The notes under the pieces were generated by a model. It had not been told where the DNA came from, searched no databases, and was given only the letters and a program-made list of their open reading frames with translations. Made by a program: the position numbers and the translations under genes. From NCBI RefSeq assembly GCF_901933205.1, contig NC_044572.1, positions 113,658,965 to 113,722,964 of the forward strand: a stretch of 64,000 nt of DNA, in the 5' to 3' direction. This stretch comes from Camarhynchus parvulus. Taxonomy: Eukaryota > Chordata > Aves > Passeriformes > Thraupidae. This document shows, one piece after another, positions 1-11,800 of this stretch; position 1 is the first letter of the stretch, and each line of letters begins with the position of its first letter.

Positions 1-705
1 CTCATATTCAGCCAGCTGTTCACCAACACTCCCAGGTCCTTTTCTGCTGGGTTGCTTTCCAGCCACTCTGCCCCAGCCTGTAGTGCTACATAGTGCCCCT
101 CATCCAATTTATTGATAAAGACATTAAACAGGACTGGCCCACCTGCTGAACCCTGGGGAACATCAGCAGTGACCAGCCACCTGCTGGATTTAACTCCATT
201 CACCACCACTCTCTGGGCCTGGCCAGAGAGCTTTTCATCAGTTTTATCAAGCCAGATTTTATTCAGTGAACACTTTGGTGTGTCTAAGTGGTGTAGCAGG
301 TTACTGGCCATTTCCCCTTGATTATGGGGGCTTCATTCTACTCCCTACCCCTGTCATCCTGTTTAGAGGGCTGGATAACCTGAGGATAACTAGTTTTTAC
401 AACTAAAGACTGAGGCAAAGAAGGCATTAAGTATCTCAGTCTATTCCTCATCCTTTGCCACTATGTTTCTCCTTGTATAGAATAAAGATGGAGATACTCC
501 CTAGCCCTCCTTTTGTTGACAATGTATTTTTAATTTTTTTTTTGGTTTTTTATGTTGTTTTAAGGACTTCAGAGATTTCATTCTAGTAAGGCTTTGGCCT
601 TTGTAATTTTCTCCTTGCATAACTTCTTCATATCCTTGTAGTCTTCCTGAGTGGTCTGCCCTTTCTTCCAAAAGCCATAAGAAATGTTTATGTCTCACTG
701 TTTTC
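1..705 (-). repeat. CR1 LINE fragment, ORF2 endonuclease-to-RT portion, decayed
   Basis: Read on the minus strand this is the middle of the CR1 ORF2 (endonuclease/reverse transcriptase polyprotein of avian LINEs). The right part (about 385-705) matches the linker between endonuclease and RT; residues such as HKHFLWLLEERADHSGRLQ at 698-640 mirror the usual YDLWKKGQAT-QEDYKD block. The left part (about 93-320) is the RT core that in intact copies reads 'gvpQGSVLGPVLFNIFIND', and 1-90 is the later segment before the C-terminus. About 200 bp expected near position 93 are missing, and they normally encode the FADD catalytic box; there is a second gap near 320-385. It is frame-broken, truncated at the window edge and inactive. 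Family membership is from remembered consensus; boundaries are approximate. Confidence 0.85.
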
Positions 706-3700
706 TGGTGTAGTCCTGATTAGAATACTGAATTTTCAAAGATGGACTTTTAATAATAATTTTGTATTACTTTATTTAGAAAAATTAGAATATTACAAGT
801 GAGATTTAAGGACTACCCAGGAAGACATAACTGAAATAATAATTGGTGTTTTGTCCTTTTAGTACTTTTTCTAACTGTCAGACTAGGCAGATGAAAAGGA
901 GCAGTGGGAAGAAAGAAGAATGTTAGCTGAAGAATTACAAGTTTAAAGTAGCAGTGTGTTCTGTTCTCAAGTATTTATGGGAAATTTTTTGTCTGTTGTT
1001 ATGATGAGCATTGTCAAGAAATGTTTTATTGAGACATTCCAAAGTAACATCCACTGTAAAAATGGCATCCTTCTGCTTGCATGAATTTTTTACACATGTG
1101 TACTAGAATGCTGTTCTTTTGGTTTTTACTAGTATTGTGAAAGCAATACCTTGATCCCCATTTCTAAAAGAAAATTGTGCACTACCTGCATGTATCTTCA
1201 TGTCAATTAAATATATCTAAACAATGGGGTTCTTGTTTGCGCTTTCTTTGCTTCAGAAAGCGTCAAACTGTGGGCTGCCTTCCTTTGTCATTTTTGAGTG
1301 TGATCATGTTCCATGATAATTTTGAAAATAGTAGGCTAAGGATAGGAGCAGCAGAAAATCAGGATCTCATTCCCCACAGAAGCAAAAAATATGCTCTCAG
1401 ACAGGAGGCAATGTTCTCTTGCTCATAGAAAAACATATTTTCGTATTTAAATAAATGGTTCTGTTAAGGAGAGTAGAACTGCATGCAGCAATTTTATCAG
1501 TCAAGTGGATGTTTTTCCCAAGTACCTTCAGATGTTAATCATAAAATTGTTCCAAAAGTAACTATATTTTGTTTGAACATTGCAGATTGGCATTTTATCT
1601 TTACATGCAATTATGACCTTCACAAAATGTTCTAGACCAATAATACGGATTTCTATTATTACTATTCTCATGAGCAGTAAGAGTAACAGTAATATTTAAA
1701 GAGGCTAAAATTTGATGCCTTAAACAGTTTTTCCTGGTTAGTCAATGAAAATACTATTGATTGATACATGTATTTTAATATTAAAGAGCTTGAAAAGTCT
1801 ATTTAAAATTATTTTTGTCCTCATAAAATTTACTCCTTATTTTGCTATATTCTCCTAGTTATTTTCTGCAATTGACCCATGTTAAACTGACTTTTACTCC
1901 TAAGAATAATTGTGAACAGAATTTTGCCAATTTTCTCCTAATGACAATGTTTCTCTGGAATAAAATTAATGTCTTCCAAGACACTTAGTCTGAGGCACAT
2001 TGAATCCAATACAGTAAGGATTTTCCTTCGAAATCCCATTTTTTTCTTCCTGTTTTTCTGCAAGTGAATGACCAAGACACTTCTTTCAGAGTAAAAATCT
2101 TTATGTGAATACCTCTGTTAAAATTCTTTGCACCTTATGCTAAACCATTCTTCAGAGTGTAGTCTCAGGATGACCATGAGCATGTTTAATTCAGAATTCC
2201 AATTTTAAAAGTTGCCAGTTCACTATGAAGGCCTCTTGTTATCATTCTTCAATCACAGTGTGCAAATGTCGAGTTTTGAAGCAAATTAACAGCCAGGGAA
2301 GCATGAAATGTGTGTTGTAGTTTCAGAAGGAGAGAGAAACTAGTTTTCATTAAGCTGATGTGGCTCACATTCCCCTACAAGCTTGCTGTGGTCAGTTAGC
2401 ACATACTGGGCAGGTCTCCAACCAGCCAGATTCCTGCATTAACATCAATGTTAAGGAGTGTTGTTGAAAGTCACATGGAAGTGTTGGGGTGTGCTAGAAC
2501 TGAGTTCAACCAAGTCTGTTGGTCCAGGCTCTAGATGTAGCTGGAAAATCTGAACAAGAAGAGAGGGAGACAGATGAATACTGCTGTTCAGATATTAAAA
2601 GTGCATTGTGCACCATATTAATGTTTGAAAAAAACCCTGTCTGCCTGGAATCAGTACATGTTTTGGGGTGGTTTTTTGCCTATTGTGTACATTAGATCAG
2701 TGGCACTCACAGACCCTGTTCAACTTTCTACATTATGGCATGCAAATAGGGGCAGAAGAACTGGACTCTCAATACATACCTTGCAACAAAACCTTGAACA
2801 TTTGGATACTAATGACAAAGAGGTAGGGAAACAGCTATGTTTAAAGCAGGACCCTAAAGCAATAATTAGGTAAAATAGGTCATGTTATTCTTTCATTTAA
2901 CTTTATCAGTGCCTTTCCACATTGTAAGGGATAACCTTAAAGGATGAGCCAGAAGTATCAGAAGGAAATGCTTGGTTTCTAATCTTTGCTTAAGCACAAA
3001 ATATTCGGAGATGTATGGATATGAATGCTGTCTTCCAAACAATTAAAGTAATTCCTTGCTTAACATGACTGCAGTCCTACTGCTGTACAGATACAATCTC
3101 CCATAGAGTTTATGTCTCTTCCTCTGTAGTCTAGATAATATATTATTTCCAGAAACTTTTGATTTCTTTCTGATGCATTTTAAGACATTTCATGAAGTTG
3201 CAGATTACCTTCTTATTGTTGGTCCCTAATTTCAGGACATTAAAACTCTTAGGTCTCAAACATAAGAGTCTGCCAAGTACTTGTGTATCTGGTGCTATAT
3301 TTCTGGTATGATTGCTGTCCCCATCACAGCAACAGTGTTCAGACCCTTTATTGGCTGATTGCTCCCCGAGCAGTTGCTTTGTAGTGCACAGCACTAAATA
3401 AACTGACATTCCATACCCCAAAAGGCAAATAGAAGGTTAAACTGGGATGTCATTATCGTATTAATTTCCCAGGGAGGAAACAGTGAACTTGGTAGAATCA
3501 GGTTGTCTGCTGTTGCTAAGATACTGGCATATGAACAAAACTTCATGGTCAAAAAAATAAGGCTAACACATGTGAAAGAATCAGCCCTAGGCATTCAATC
3601 TCTTCCTGCAGTAGAAAGCTGTCATCCATCAACACAATCACCAGAGGGCTACATGCAGCCTTAACAAGCACTTTAACATACTGGTGATGGATCTCAACAG

Positions 3701-4582
3701 AGCTGAATTTGTCCAGAAATTGTTTGAAGCAAATGTCCACGTGTAAATTTGTCACACTACATTGCCTGAACCAAAACTGGTTTAGCTGGTGCTCCAGGGA
3801 TCTCTCTCTCTTTGTATGTATATATGTATGTATTACACAGACAATCACTGATGCTTCCATGTGTTGTGTATTTTAGATTTGTTCCACAGGGCAGGCAAGA
3901 GATGCTGGGGCAAGTCAGAGTCAAAAGTGCTGACTGAAAAGCCTTTGTCTTGTACCATTCAGAATTCTCTGAGATTCTTAATAATTAAAACAAACAGCAC
4001 AGTTCATCAAAGAAAAATTCAATAATTTGTGAAGTGAGAAACCCTACTAAGCTATCTCTGTAGTACAAGCAAAGACAATAATGGATCTTGTTCAAGCAAA
4101 CACATGATTAAACCTGACAGTGCACGTTAAACATTTGATGTGGCAACAGTCAATACTAATGGAAGCCTTTAGTGGAAATATCCACTGAAGCATCTCATAG
4201 GCGAGGTGGATTGGAAACAGTGAAAAGACGGGTACATTAACAATTGGGTACTGTGGTGAATTCTGAAACCTTCCACAAACAGCAGAAGGTTTAGAAAAAA
4301 AAAAGAATCACAGTGTGTGAATTAGTAGGACTTCAGCTAAAGACAGTTGCTAAAATGACTGAAGAGGTAAACTGTTTTGTTTTGAGGGGTTTTTTTACTA
4401 TAGTTCAATAAATTTACTTCTTTCCTCATGCAACATATCTGTTGCATGTTGTTGCTAATTCTGTGTGTAAGAGCTCTATTTAATGGTCAATTGAATTGCC
4501 AGAGAAACCCAGTTATAGAAATAAGTCTATGTTGAATAACTGGAGGTCACATCGGAAAATAAGCTTAAGGAAAAGAAGATAA
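706..4582. other. Unique AT-rich sequence, no gene recognised
   Basis: About 3.9 kb of AT-rich DNA with no repeat family that I recognise. The only coding-like signal is a run of three overlapping minus-strand open frames between 3143 and 3860 (103, 66 and 92 codons), none of which resembles a protein I know. A short degenerate GTAT/ATGT tract lies near 3815-3835. The rest shows no splice pair, CpG cluster or tandem structure that stands out. Confidence 0.5.
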
Positions 4583-4680
4583 AACATTCTAACATTCTTT
4601 GAAATATAGCCTGAACATTCTAACATTTTGTGAAAGAAGGTCTGAACATTCTAATATTCCGTAAATGAACATTTTGTGGT
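4583..4680. repeat. 31-bp minisatellite, about 3 copies
   Basis: Three head-to-tail units start at 4583, 4614 and 4645, each opening with AACATTCTAACATT or a close variant; the first two are 31 bp long and end in CTG. The third is cut to 23 bp and is followed at 4668 by a final AACATTTTGTGG remnant that resembles the second unit. It is too short and diverged to be a classical satellite and is best read as a local slippage array. Confidence 0.8.
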
Positions 4681-4708
4681 ACATTTGATACACCTGAAAG
4701 ACTACTGA

Positions 4709-4843
4709 TAGGACAAGAGGTGATGGACACTAACTAGAAGACACAATATTCCAGCTGCACAAAAGAAAACATTTTTTTTTTACTGTAAGGGTGGTCACAT
4801 TCTGGCAGAGGTTACCAAAAGGACTGATTGAGTCTCCATACTT
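4709..4843 (+). repeat. CR1 LINE 3' fragment
   Basis: The plus strand reads like the last codons and 3' region of CR1: GGACAAGAGGTGATGGACAC, then a block like the usual 'aaacTTtTTTACTGTgAGGGTGgt...gGCAgAGGTTgCCcAgAG', then GAGTCTCC. It is diverged, with no clear 3' octamer tail, so this is an old scrap. The orientation follows from the order of these blocks. Confidence 0.7.
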
Positions 4844-7652
4844 GCATATGGAGTATACATTCAATGAAGTCTGAATGGCCGTTTATTATTATCAGTGAGA
4901 GATATTGTAAGTTATATCCATGAGGGGATTTTTTTTTCTATTTTGTTATTGCTGATAATTCTAACTATTGGTGAAGTATCATTGAAACACAGATGTCTCT
5001 CTGCATATCCCTTGCTGTGGGCACCTTGTAAATTTAGCATCACTCTAGAATGTTACTTAGGTAATGTTGCCATCTGGACATTTTGGAGAGGCTTACTTCT
5101 GGGAAAAGAGTTATTTTACTCCTGAGAAAACAATTCTTATTTGTGGAGGCTCAGCTCAGCAGCTCTGCTGAGATGAAGGAGGCTCCTTGCTCAGTAGCTG
5201 ATGTCTCAAAGATGTAAATGCAGGTTGCAGAATCAGGCATATCTCAAAGCACTCACTATGCTCAGTCCTTGAGCCCTTTTCTACAAAATTTTATTATTTA
5301 AACTTTTTTTTAAAGATGGTAATGAACTTATGTGATCCCAGGGTTGTTCAGCCACATTAAAATAATCTATTTAGAAGTGCATTTTAGTGGTGTTTAAATC
5401 ATGCTTTGCATGCTGTTCAGCTCTTTGGAGTCACTAGGTTTTTCCTGTTTTCAGAATAAATAAAAGGAGGTGGGAATAACATTTGTATTATGCACTTTTA
5501 AATTATTATTTAAAATTAAATAATGCTTATGTTGCACATTATCCTGGCAAATATCTGGAATAATTTCTTTCATGGTGCTAATGAAATTAAAGTAATGGAA
5601 AACAAAATGTAAGTGATATTAGAATCTAAACCAGAAAATATTTAGAAAATATTCAGAAATATTGGAATAATTAATCAAAATTAAAAGGAACCAAGTGTTA
5701 GTTTTCTTTCACTGTTACTAAAATGGTATTTAAATTAACATTAGCTAAAGTTAGAAAAATAACCCCATTCTGGATGAGTGATTGCGTTGCTTGCAAGCTG
5801 CTTCAAAGGAAGCCATTATAAATAAATTCATTTGAGAGTGACTTGTTTCCATGTTCTAGTTCCATCTTCCTCTTTCAACTGCGTTAGTTAAAATTCTCCA
5901 TGAAATTAAAATGTGATGTTAAAGTGAGGACTAGCAGTGCTTGCTAGAATATATTTTATTCCCTGTTACACTGCCGTAAACCTAGAATAATTATAGCAGT
6001 GAAATTACTTCAGCTTTATGCCACCTTCAGTCAGAGCACACTCTGAGTTTAGAAAGGTGTGATTTTGATGTCATGTAAAACTTTCTCATCTGTATTAGGA
6101 GATGCTGATGTGTCTCATGCAGACAAAACCCAACTCCGGCAGGACTATGCTGTTACAGAAAGTTATTTCTGTTTAATGGGTTTTTGAGACTTAGCACAGT
6201 CTTGGTGAAATATTTTCTACTTAGAGACTCTCAAACTGCTGTAATTCTTGGTGTGTGTGGTTCAGACAAGTCTCTAATTTTTGTCTCCCCAAAGCAATCA
6301 GAAAGCAGATCATTATGAGGGGGGCTCCATGAGCCAAGGGGAAGTTGTTTGGGACAGGGCTCTGCCAGCACTGCCCCTAAGAGCAGATGAAAATTGTGGT
6401 GGGAGAGCTGAAGGATGAGCAAAGCACACACCAGAGAATAGTGGCATCTGGGTAGGTATTATAAAGGGAATGGGAAGGACTGGAATGAAAGCTGCTATTT
6501 GGTTATATTGCTTGAAAGCATCATGACTGATTGCAGCTGTAAGGAGTGCTTTCCTTTGGTACTTTTCACACATCTCCCCAGTTGCCTAGCATTAATCCAT
6601 GGGCCATCACTGCTTTGTGGGAGTGGAAAACAGTTTCAGGGACAAATGGCACGTATTTTCTTTATCCCAATGCTAAGCATTTTGGGCATAGCAGGAGACA
6701 GGACTGAGAGCTTCATATATTACCAAGGAAATTAAGCATATACATTTTATACCAGGGAAGAATCTTGTGCTCAGTTTTCTAGAAAGTGTGGCTGTGGATT
6801 TTTAAAAACATACAGGAACATGCCTATATTCACCCCGCTGCCTGATTTCAAGCACCTCCTGATGCTTCTTAGATTTTGAGGGGCTGTGCAAAACCCACAT
6901 ACATTTTTCAAGGTGAGACAGCTTGTGTGGGATTCATCTCACCTACCTTTGTAAATCCCAGTAATTAGGCTCTATCATAGTCTGTGGAAGCAGAGTAAAA
7001 CCACTGGATTGCATTTATCTGCTCATAAACTGAAGTGAATTGTTCTCTCAAGCAAATTGGTTTTCTCTATTGAGTAGACAGGCAACAGAGGACAAGCTAA
7101 CTCTTTTATAGCTAACATCAGTTGAAAAGTGCTCTGATCACATTATACCATATCCCTAAGGAAAAATGCACCCACCCACTGCCTCAGTAGCTTTCCTTCA
7201 CTATACTAAGCACAAAATATTTAAACTGTGAGAAATCCTGCATCAGCCAGAACTTTGAAGTAAAGCTGTAATACCTCTTTTATGAAGGAGCTGGCCAAAG
7301 GGTTTCTAGTCTCCACAGGTCTGATTTTAGGACACAAAGTCTAAACTAGAGCAAACGCCCTCCCATCTGCTTGATGAAGTATTCTATATGTGAAGATATA
7401 AAAATAAATTTTCCCTTCCTCAGTAGATTTTTGCATATAGGGTCCATTTCCTTCAGTTTTGCTTTCTCTTTTGTACATCTCTAACCCCCAAAGAAGGAGC
7501 AAAACTGCACTAAACTCAGGCTAATTCAGGCTAACATGACTGGAAACCCTGGAGGCCCTTTCTCCTATGAAGCCCACTGAAGTCACTGCTGAAGTGCCAG
7601 TCCCTGGCCATGCCCCAGACCCCAGCCTCCCCTCTTCCTGCCTTTCTTGCAG
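4844..7652. other. Unique AT-rich sequence, no gene recognised
   Basis: No repeat or coding pattern that I can name. About 5460-6000 is very AT-rich with many TAAT/ATTA cores (for example around 5480-5530 and 5560-5600), as is common in homeodomain-bound noncoding elements, but AT-richness alone explains this. Composition shifts sharply to GC-rich at about 7550, just before the exon-like block at 7653. Confidence 0.4.
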
Positions 7653-7750
7653 CAGATCTGCTCCCCCTGCCCACCAGCTGTGCCTGCTGGCTGCCCCACA
7701 GCCCAAGGCAGAGACAGCACAGCAGCAAACAAGCATCATTTGCATCCCAG
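7653..7750 (+). other. Candidate internal exon (98 bp), unrecognised
   Basis: A GC-rich segment is framed by strong splice-like signals. Upstream is a pyrimidine tract ending TTTCTTGCAG at 7652, with a second AG three bases later (a CAGCAG tandem acceptor). Downstream is CAG|GTGAGA with the GT at 7751. One plus frame is open across it (7567-7800, Pro/Ala/Gln-rich) but matches no protein I know and no conserved domain is visible. It could be an exon of a long noncoding RNA or of an unplaced gene, or a chance pairing of sites. There is no transcript evidence here. Confidence 0.3.
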
Positions 7751-8524
7751 GTGAGAATAAGAGAGTAAGATTTCCTGAGACAGCTAGCACACATACCTGA
7801 GAATATTTTCCTATTAATGCATTCACTTACATGCTCTCTAGAAGATGTTTCTGACTTGTATCTAGTGGTCTGGCATGTTTGGTAGCTGTGGAAAATGACA
7901 ACACTATTACTGGCTTCAGTATAATATCTTAGAGTTCAGCAGAGAAGCCAAGGCCACAAGGATTTTCCTCAAACAGTCTGTCAAGATTAAAAACAGAATA
8001 TTCAGTCTAAATGATGTAGCAAGCTTATTTGTTTTTTAGATGCTTGGTGTCTGATTAAAGAGCATATGTGAATCCTTTTTATCTATGGCCATTGAAATGT
8101 GAATAATTCTTCTGTTCATTCTCAGCTCAATATTTTCCTTGCTTGAAGACAGAGAGAATTTGCATAGATAAAGTTCATGGAAAGAGAATTTAAGAAACTG
8201 AGTTTGAGATTGCTGTAAACTCATGTTGTCCTCATTATTCACTGTTTACATTTTCTGTCCTATTTTATGTGAAACTTCTATCTCCCTGCAGAGGGAGGTC
8301 ATAGTGTGAAATCAACGAGCACATGTTTTTAGTGACTGAAAAAAGAATTGTCAGTAAACAGAACTCAGAGAATCATAAACAGATATTTGAGCATTTAACT
8401 CTTAGTAGAATTCCTTTCTGAGTAGAAGTATGTGTATAAACATATAGTTCTGTCTGTATGACCTTGTGCCTGCGTACACAAATAACCTCTCAGAGCATGC
8501 AGTCATTAAATAACGGTTCAATTA
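7751..8524. other. Unique sequence, nothing recognised
   Basis: AT-rich DNA between the exon-like block and a CR1 element. No tandem structure, no splice pair and no recognised repeat. Confidence 0.4.
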
Positions 8525-8812
8525 TTGAATAAATCATAGAATCAGACATAGAATCAATCATAGACTCATAGAATGGCTTGGCTTGGAATGGACTTCCAAG
8601 ATCATCCAGTTCCACCTCCCCTTCCACAGGCAGGGACACCTTCCATTAGACCCGATTGCTCAGAGCCCCATCCAACCCGGTCTTGAACACTCCCAGGTTT
8701 GGGGCATCCACAACTTCTCTGGGCAAACTTTCCAGTGTCTCACCACTCTCACAGTAAAGAATTTTGTCCTAATATCTTGTCTAAACCTCCACTCTTTCAG
8801 TTTAAAGGTGTT
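8525..8812 (-). repeat. CR1 LINE, 5'-truncated 3' end
   Basis: On the plus strand the element opens with repeated ATAGAATC/TCATAGA units, the reverse complement of the CR1 3' tail, followed by GGCTTGGAATGGACTTCCAA and the standard 3' blocks GATCATCCAGTTCCACCTCC, CAGGGACACCTTCC, GGGGCATCCACAACTTCTCT and CTCACAGTAAAGAATTTTGT. It therefore lies on the minus strand with its 3' end at the left. It breaks off within the last ORF2 codons at the right, against a T/A-rich tract, as expected for 5'-truncated target-primed insertion. The tail has the degenerate multi-unit form of an older copy. Confidence 0.93.
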
Positions 8813-11800
8813 GTTGTTTTTTTTTTAATTTAGTAAAAAAAAAATAAAATCTGAAATTCAAGTGCACATTGCTCTATTCCAACAATGAAATTACTAGAGA
8901 GAGTAATGGGTGGATCAAGGCATTTCATTTGGGCATTCATGTGGCCAAATACCTGTACAGAAAGTAACTTGACACTTAGGAACAAATGCAGTAGAAAACA
9001 CTAGTACAGTTTCCTTCCAGAACTTCCACTTGCCACCATGGCAGACATTTTGATTTTTTTTGTGAAACCTGACAGAGTTTCCTGAATGGTTCCCAGAGTG
9101 CTTCCTAAGGAAGATCACAGAGTTTGAGCTGGTTTTGTGTCGCGTGATGGTGTCTTTAACATATTTCTGGACTGGTTTGTTCTTGGAGGATGTGGTCACC
9201 GCCAGTTTGAAGAGGTTGCACTGCCACACACGGCATACAGCTGGCTGCACATGAAGTTTCTAATTTCACTCAGTGCCTTATCCATTCAGCTGGAACTCAT
9301 GCTGACAGTCCATGGTGGAGTCCTGGTGGTTTTGATAGAGGAAAAACAGGAGGCCCAGCTACTTGCATCAGGTCAAGCATAAATTGGAGTAAACATCAGC
9401 AATCTCAATATAGTTAACAGTATACCAACTTGCATATGTGAACTAGGAAAAAAAGTGGGAGTAAAAATTGATGGGAAAGCCCCATAACTTCAATTCATGC
9501 AGTGTCTTGCTGAATGCAAAAGTGATTATCAGTTTCATCCTGAAAATAAAATCCCAAACTGGCAGGTTTAGACATATGTGTGTGTATCTGGCTAGAAGGT
9601 TCTGAAAAATTTCCCTCAAAGCTTGGCTGAAACCTGCCAAATCTTTTCTGACCACAAGAAAAACACAAAGAAACAAAACCAAGTTTGAGCAAAGCAGGTA
9701 CTACGAATGAAAGGGCTAATTGACTTCCAAATCTGATAAATAGATAGATTGAAACTTTTCAGGAAAGTCTTCTGGTGAGAATAGGCTCAGGCAACTCACC
9801 AGGGTAGTACCTTCTCCTTGAACTGCATTGACCCCAGCTGTGCAGTAACACATGCCAGCCAAGATGCATAAAGCCTCAGGGCTCCTTACAGGATGAGAAT
9901 GGAAGCAATAAAACATGGAGCCAAACATACATTGCATTTGCAAGATAGGAAGATAAGGGAAGAGTCTAATTTTCAGCACCATCCAGCAGATTGCCTTCCT
10001 CCCTGGGTAATAGGGGCGATGCAAGTCTCAGCTATTTGTCAGAAAACTTGGGAGGCTGCAGAGCAGCATCTTGCTTCTCAGTTTTAGGCAGTTACTTGAT
10101 CACCATTTAATCATCTGAGTGGTTGCCAAATTCCCTTTGAGGAACCAAATTAGGGACTATTTAAGGAGTTTTCTCCCTGGGTATAGCTTTTATTAAAGCA
10201 ACATGCATGGCTAATTACAAAGTAATAAAAGCTGGAAGCTGAAATTTATGAAAAAGCTGGGAAAAAATTGTCTTTCAGTATTTCTTTTGACACAGTAAGT
10301 CCTGGGTAAGCAAATGTAAAATGAGCTTATGTTGTCCTGAATAGAAGCATTTAGTGCATTGATGTTGATTATAATGTGTTCTTTTGCCTCAAGCTTTCCT
10401 GTTTGCACTGCATTTTTGCAGAAAGCCCCTGTACGTGTTTGTTAGCTGGGCAATGCTGAGAGCTGCAGGCTGAGAATCAGCCTGAGATAGAGCTCTGCGC
10501 TGATGATGGACTCCTGTAAGAATCTGCTTTCTGCACTGATGGCCTGCAGAATATCAAGGCAAGGTGAACAAGCAGCTTTGCTTTTGCCTTTGAGCTAGTG
10601 TCCAAGATCCAGCCTGTGTGAATATTACTAGGCTGAGCAGGTCAACATTTCTGCTCTTGAGGCAAAGTGGAAGCCTTGCTATAAAGCGATATCAGAGCTG
10701 TATTGGAGACACAGAGATTAATGGCAATATTACTGACATTTCTGCTGCTGTCTAGAAAATAATGTCTCAGGACCCCTCCATGATGTCATCTATCCCAGTT
10801 TGTATGCAGAGTAATCCAAAACTGGTTTGATTGTTGATAGAGAAAATAGATGTGAAGAGAGAGGCTGAAAGAAGTTGGCCCTGGAAATGGAGAGGCAGCC
10901 ACAGGCACTGCACTGCTGTAGCAGCACTGAACACTGGTGACATGGGGCTCAGCCCTATGGGGCTACCAAGTGTTTGCTCAGGGCTTTAGCAGGTTTTAGT
11001 CCAGGTTTCACTCTTAATGCTTCCTGTGTTAATTAGCTTAAAGCTGGCTCTGCTGCCTTAGCAAAGGCTCCATCTTCTTGAAGCAACTGCAATGTCACTC
11101 AGCCTGGAATGAATGTACAGGAGTCAGAGACCAGATAAATCTGAGCCTGACTGGGAAAATTGAGACTAAGATGGGAAGACTAAAAGGTGGGGCCAGGAAT
11201 AGATAGGAGAAGAAATCTGATGCAGAGGAAAATAGACCAAAATGAGTAGTGAAGAGATTCTCTCTGCCATGGTGTGATGCAGTAAATGTGCAATGCATGC
11301 TGAGCAATGCAGAAAACATGAAGTAATTCCTCTGTCAGTGATCATTGCTCATCTGAGGCACAGATTGCACTCATGCCCTGTGAAAAGAGCTGTATGTGAG
11401 CATGTAATGAGAGACAATGTCACAAAAAGTGCACAGAAAGAGGCTTCAGGGAAGCTGCACAGGGAATCTTAATCAGCCTGTCTTCACTTTGAAGCAGAGT
11501 TGCCATCCACTCTATTCATTCTCACATGTATTTTTGTCCATTATAAGCTCTTGTAGATTATCAAGTAAAAATATACTCTGTGGTTTTGGATGCAAGTGAA
11601 GAAACCTATGTCAGGAAGAATTTTTACATCTTTCAGAGCACAGCATGGGAAAATAGCTGTACAAGATTTTTGTGTAATTTTTTCCTGGCAGAGTTCCATA
11701 TTGGTACCCACTAGAGGCAGAAAGTCAGAAAAAGTGGCTTATTGAATGGTAATAATATACAAAAATTGACTAGGTGAATAAAAGCCTAATTTCCTAGAAG

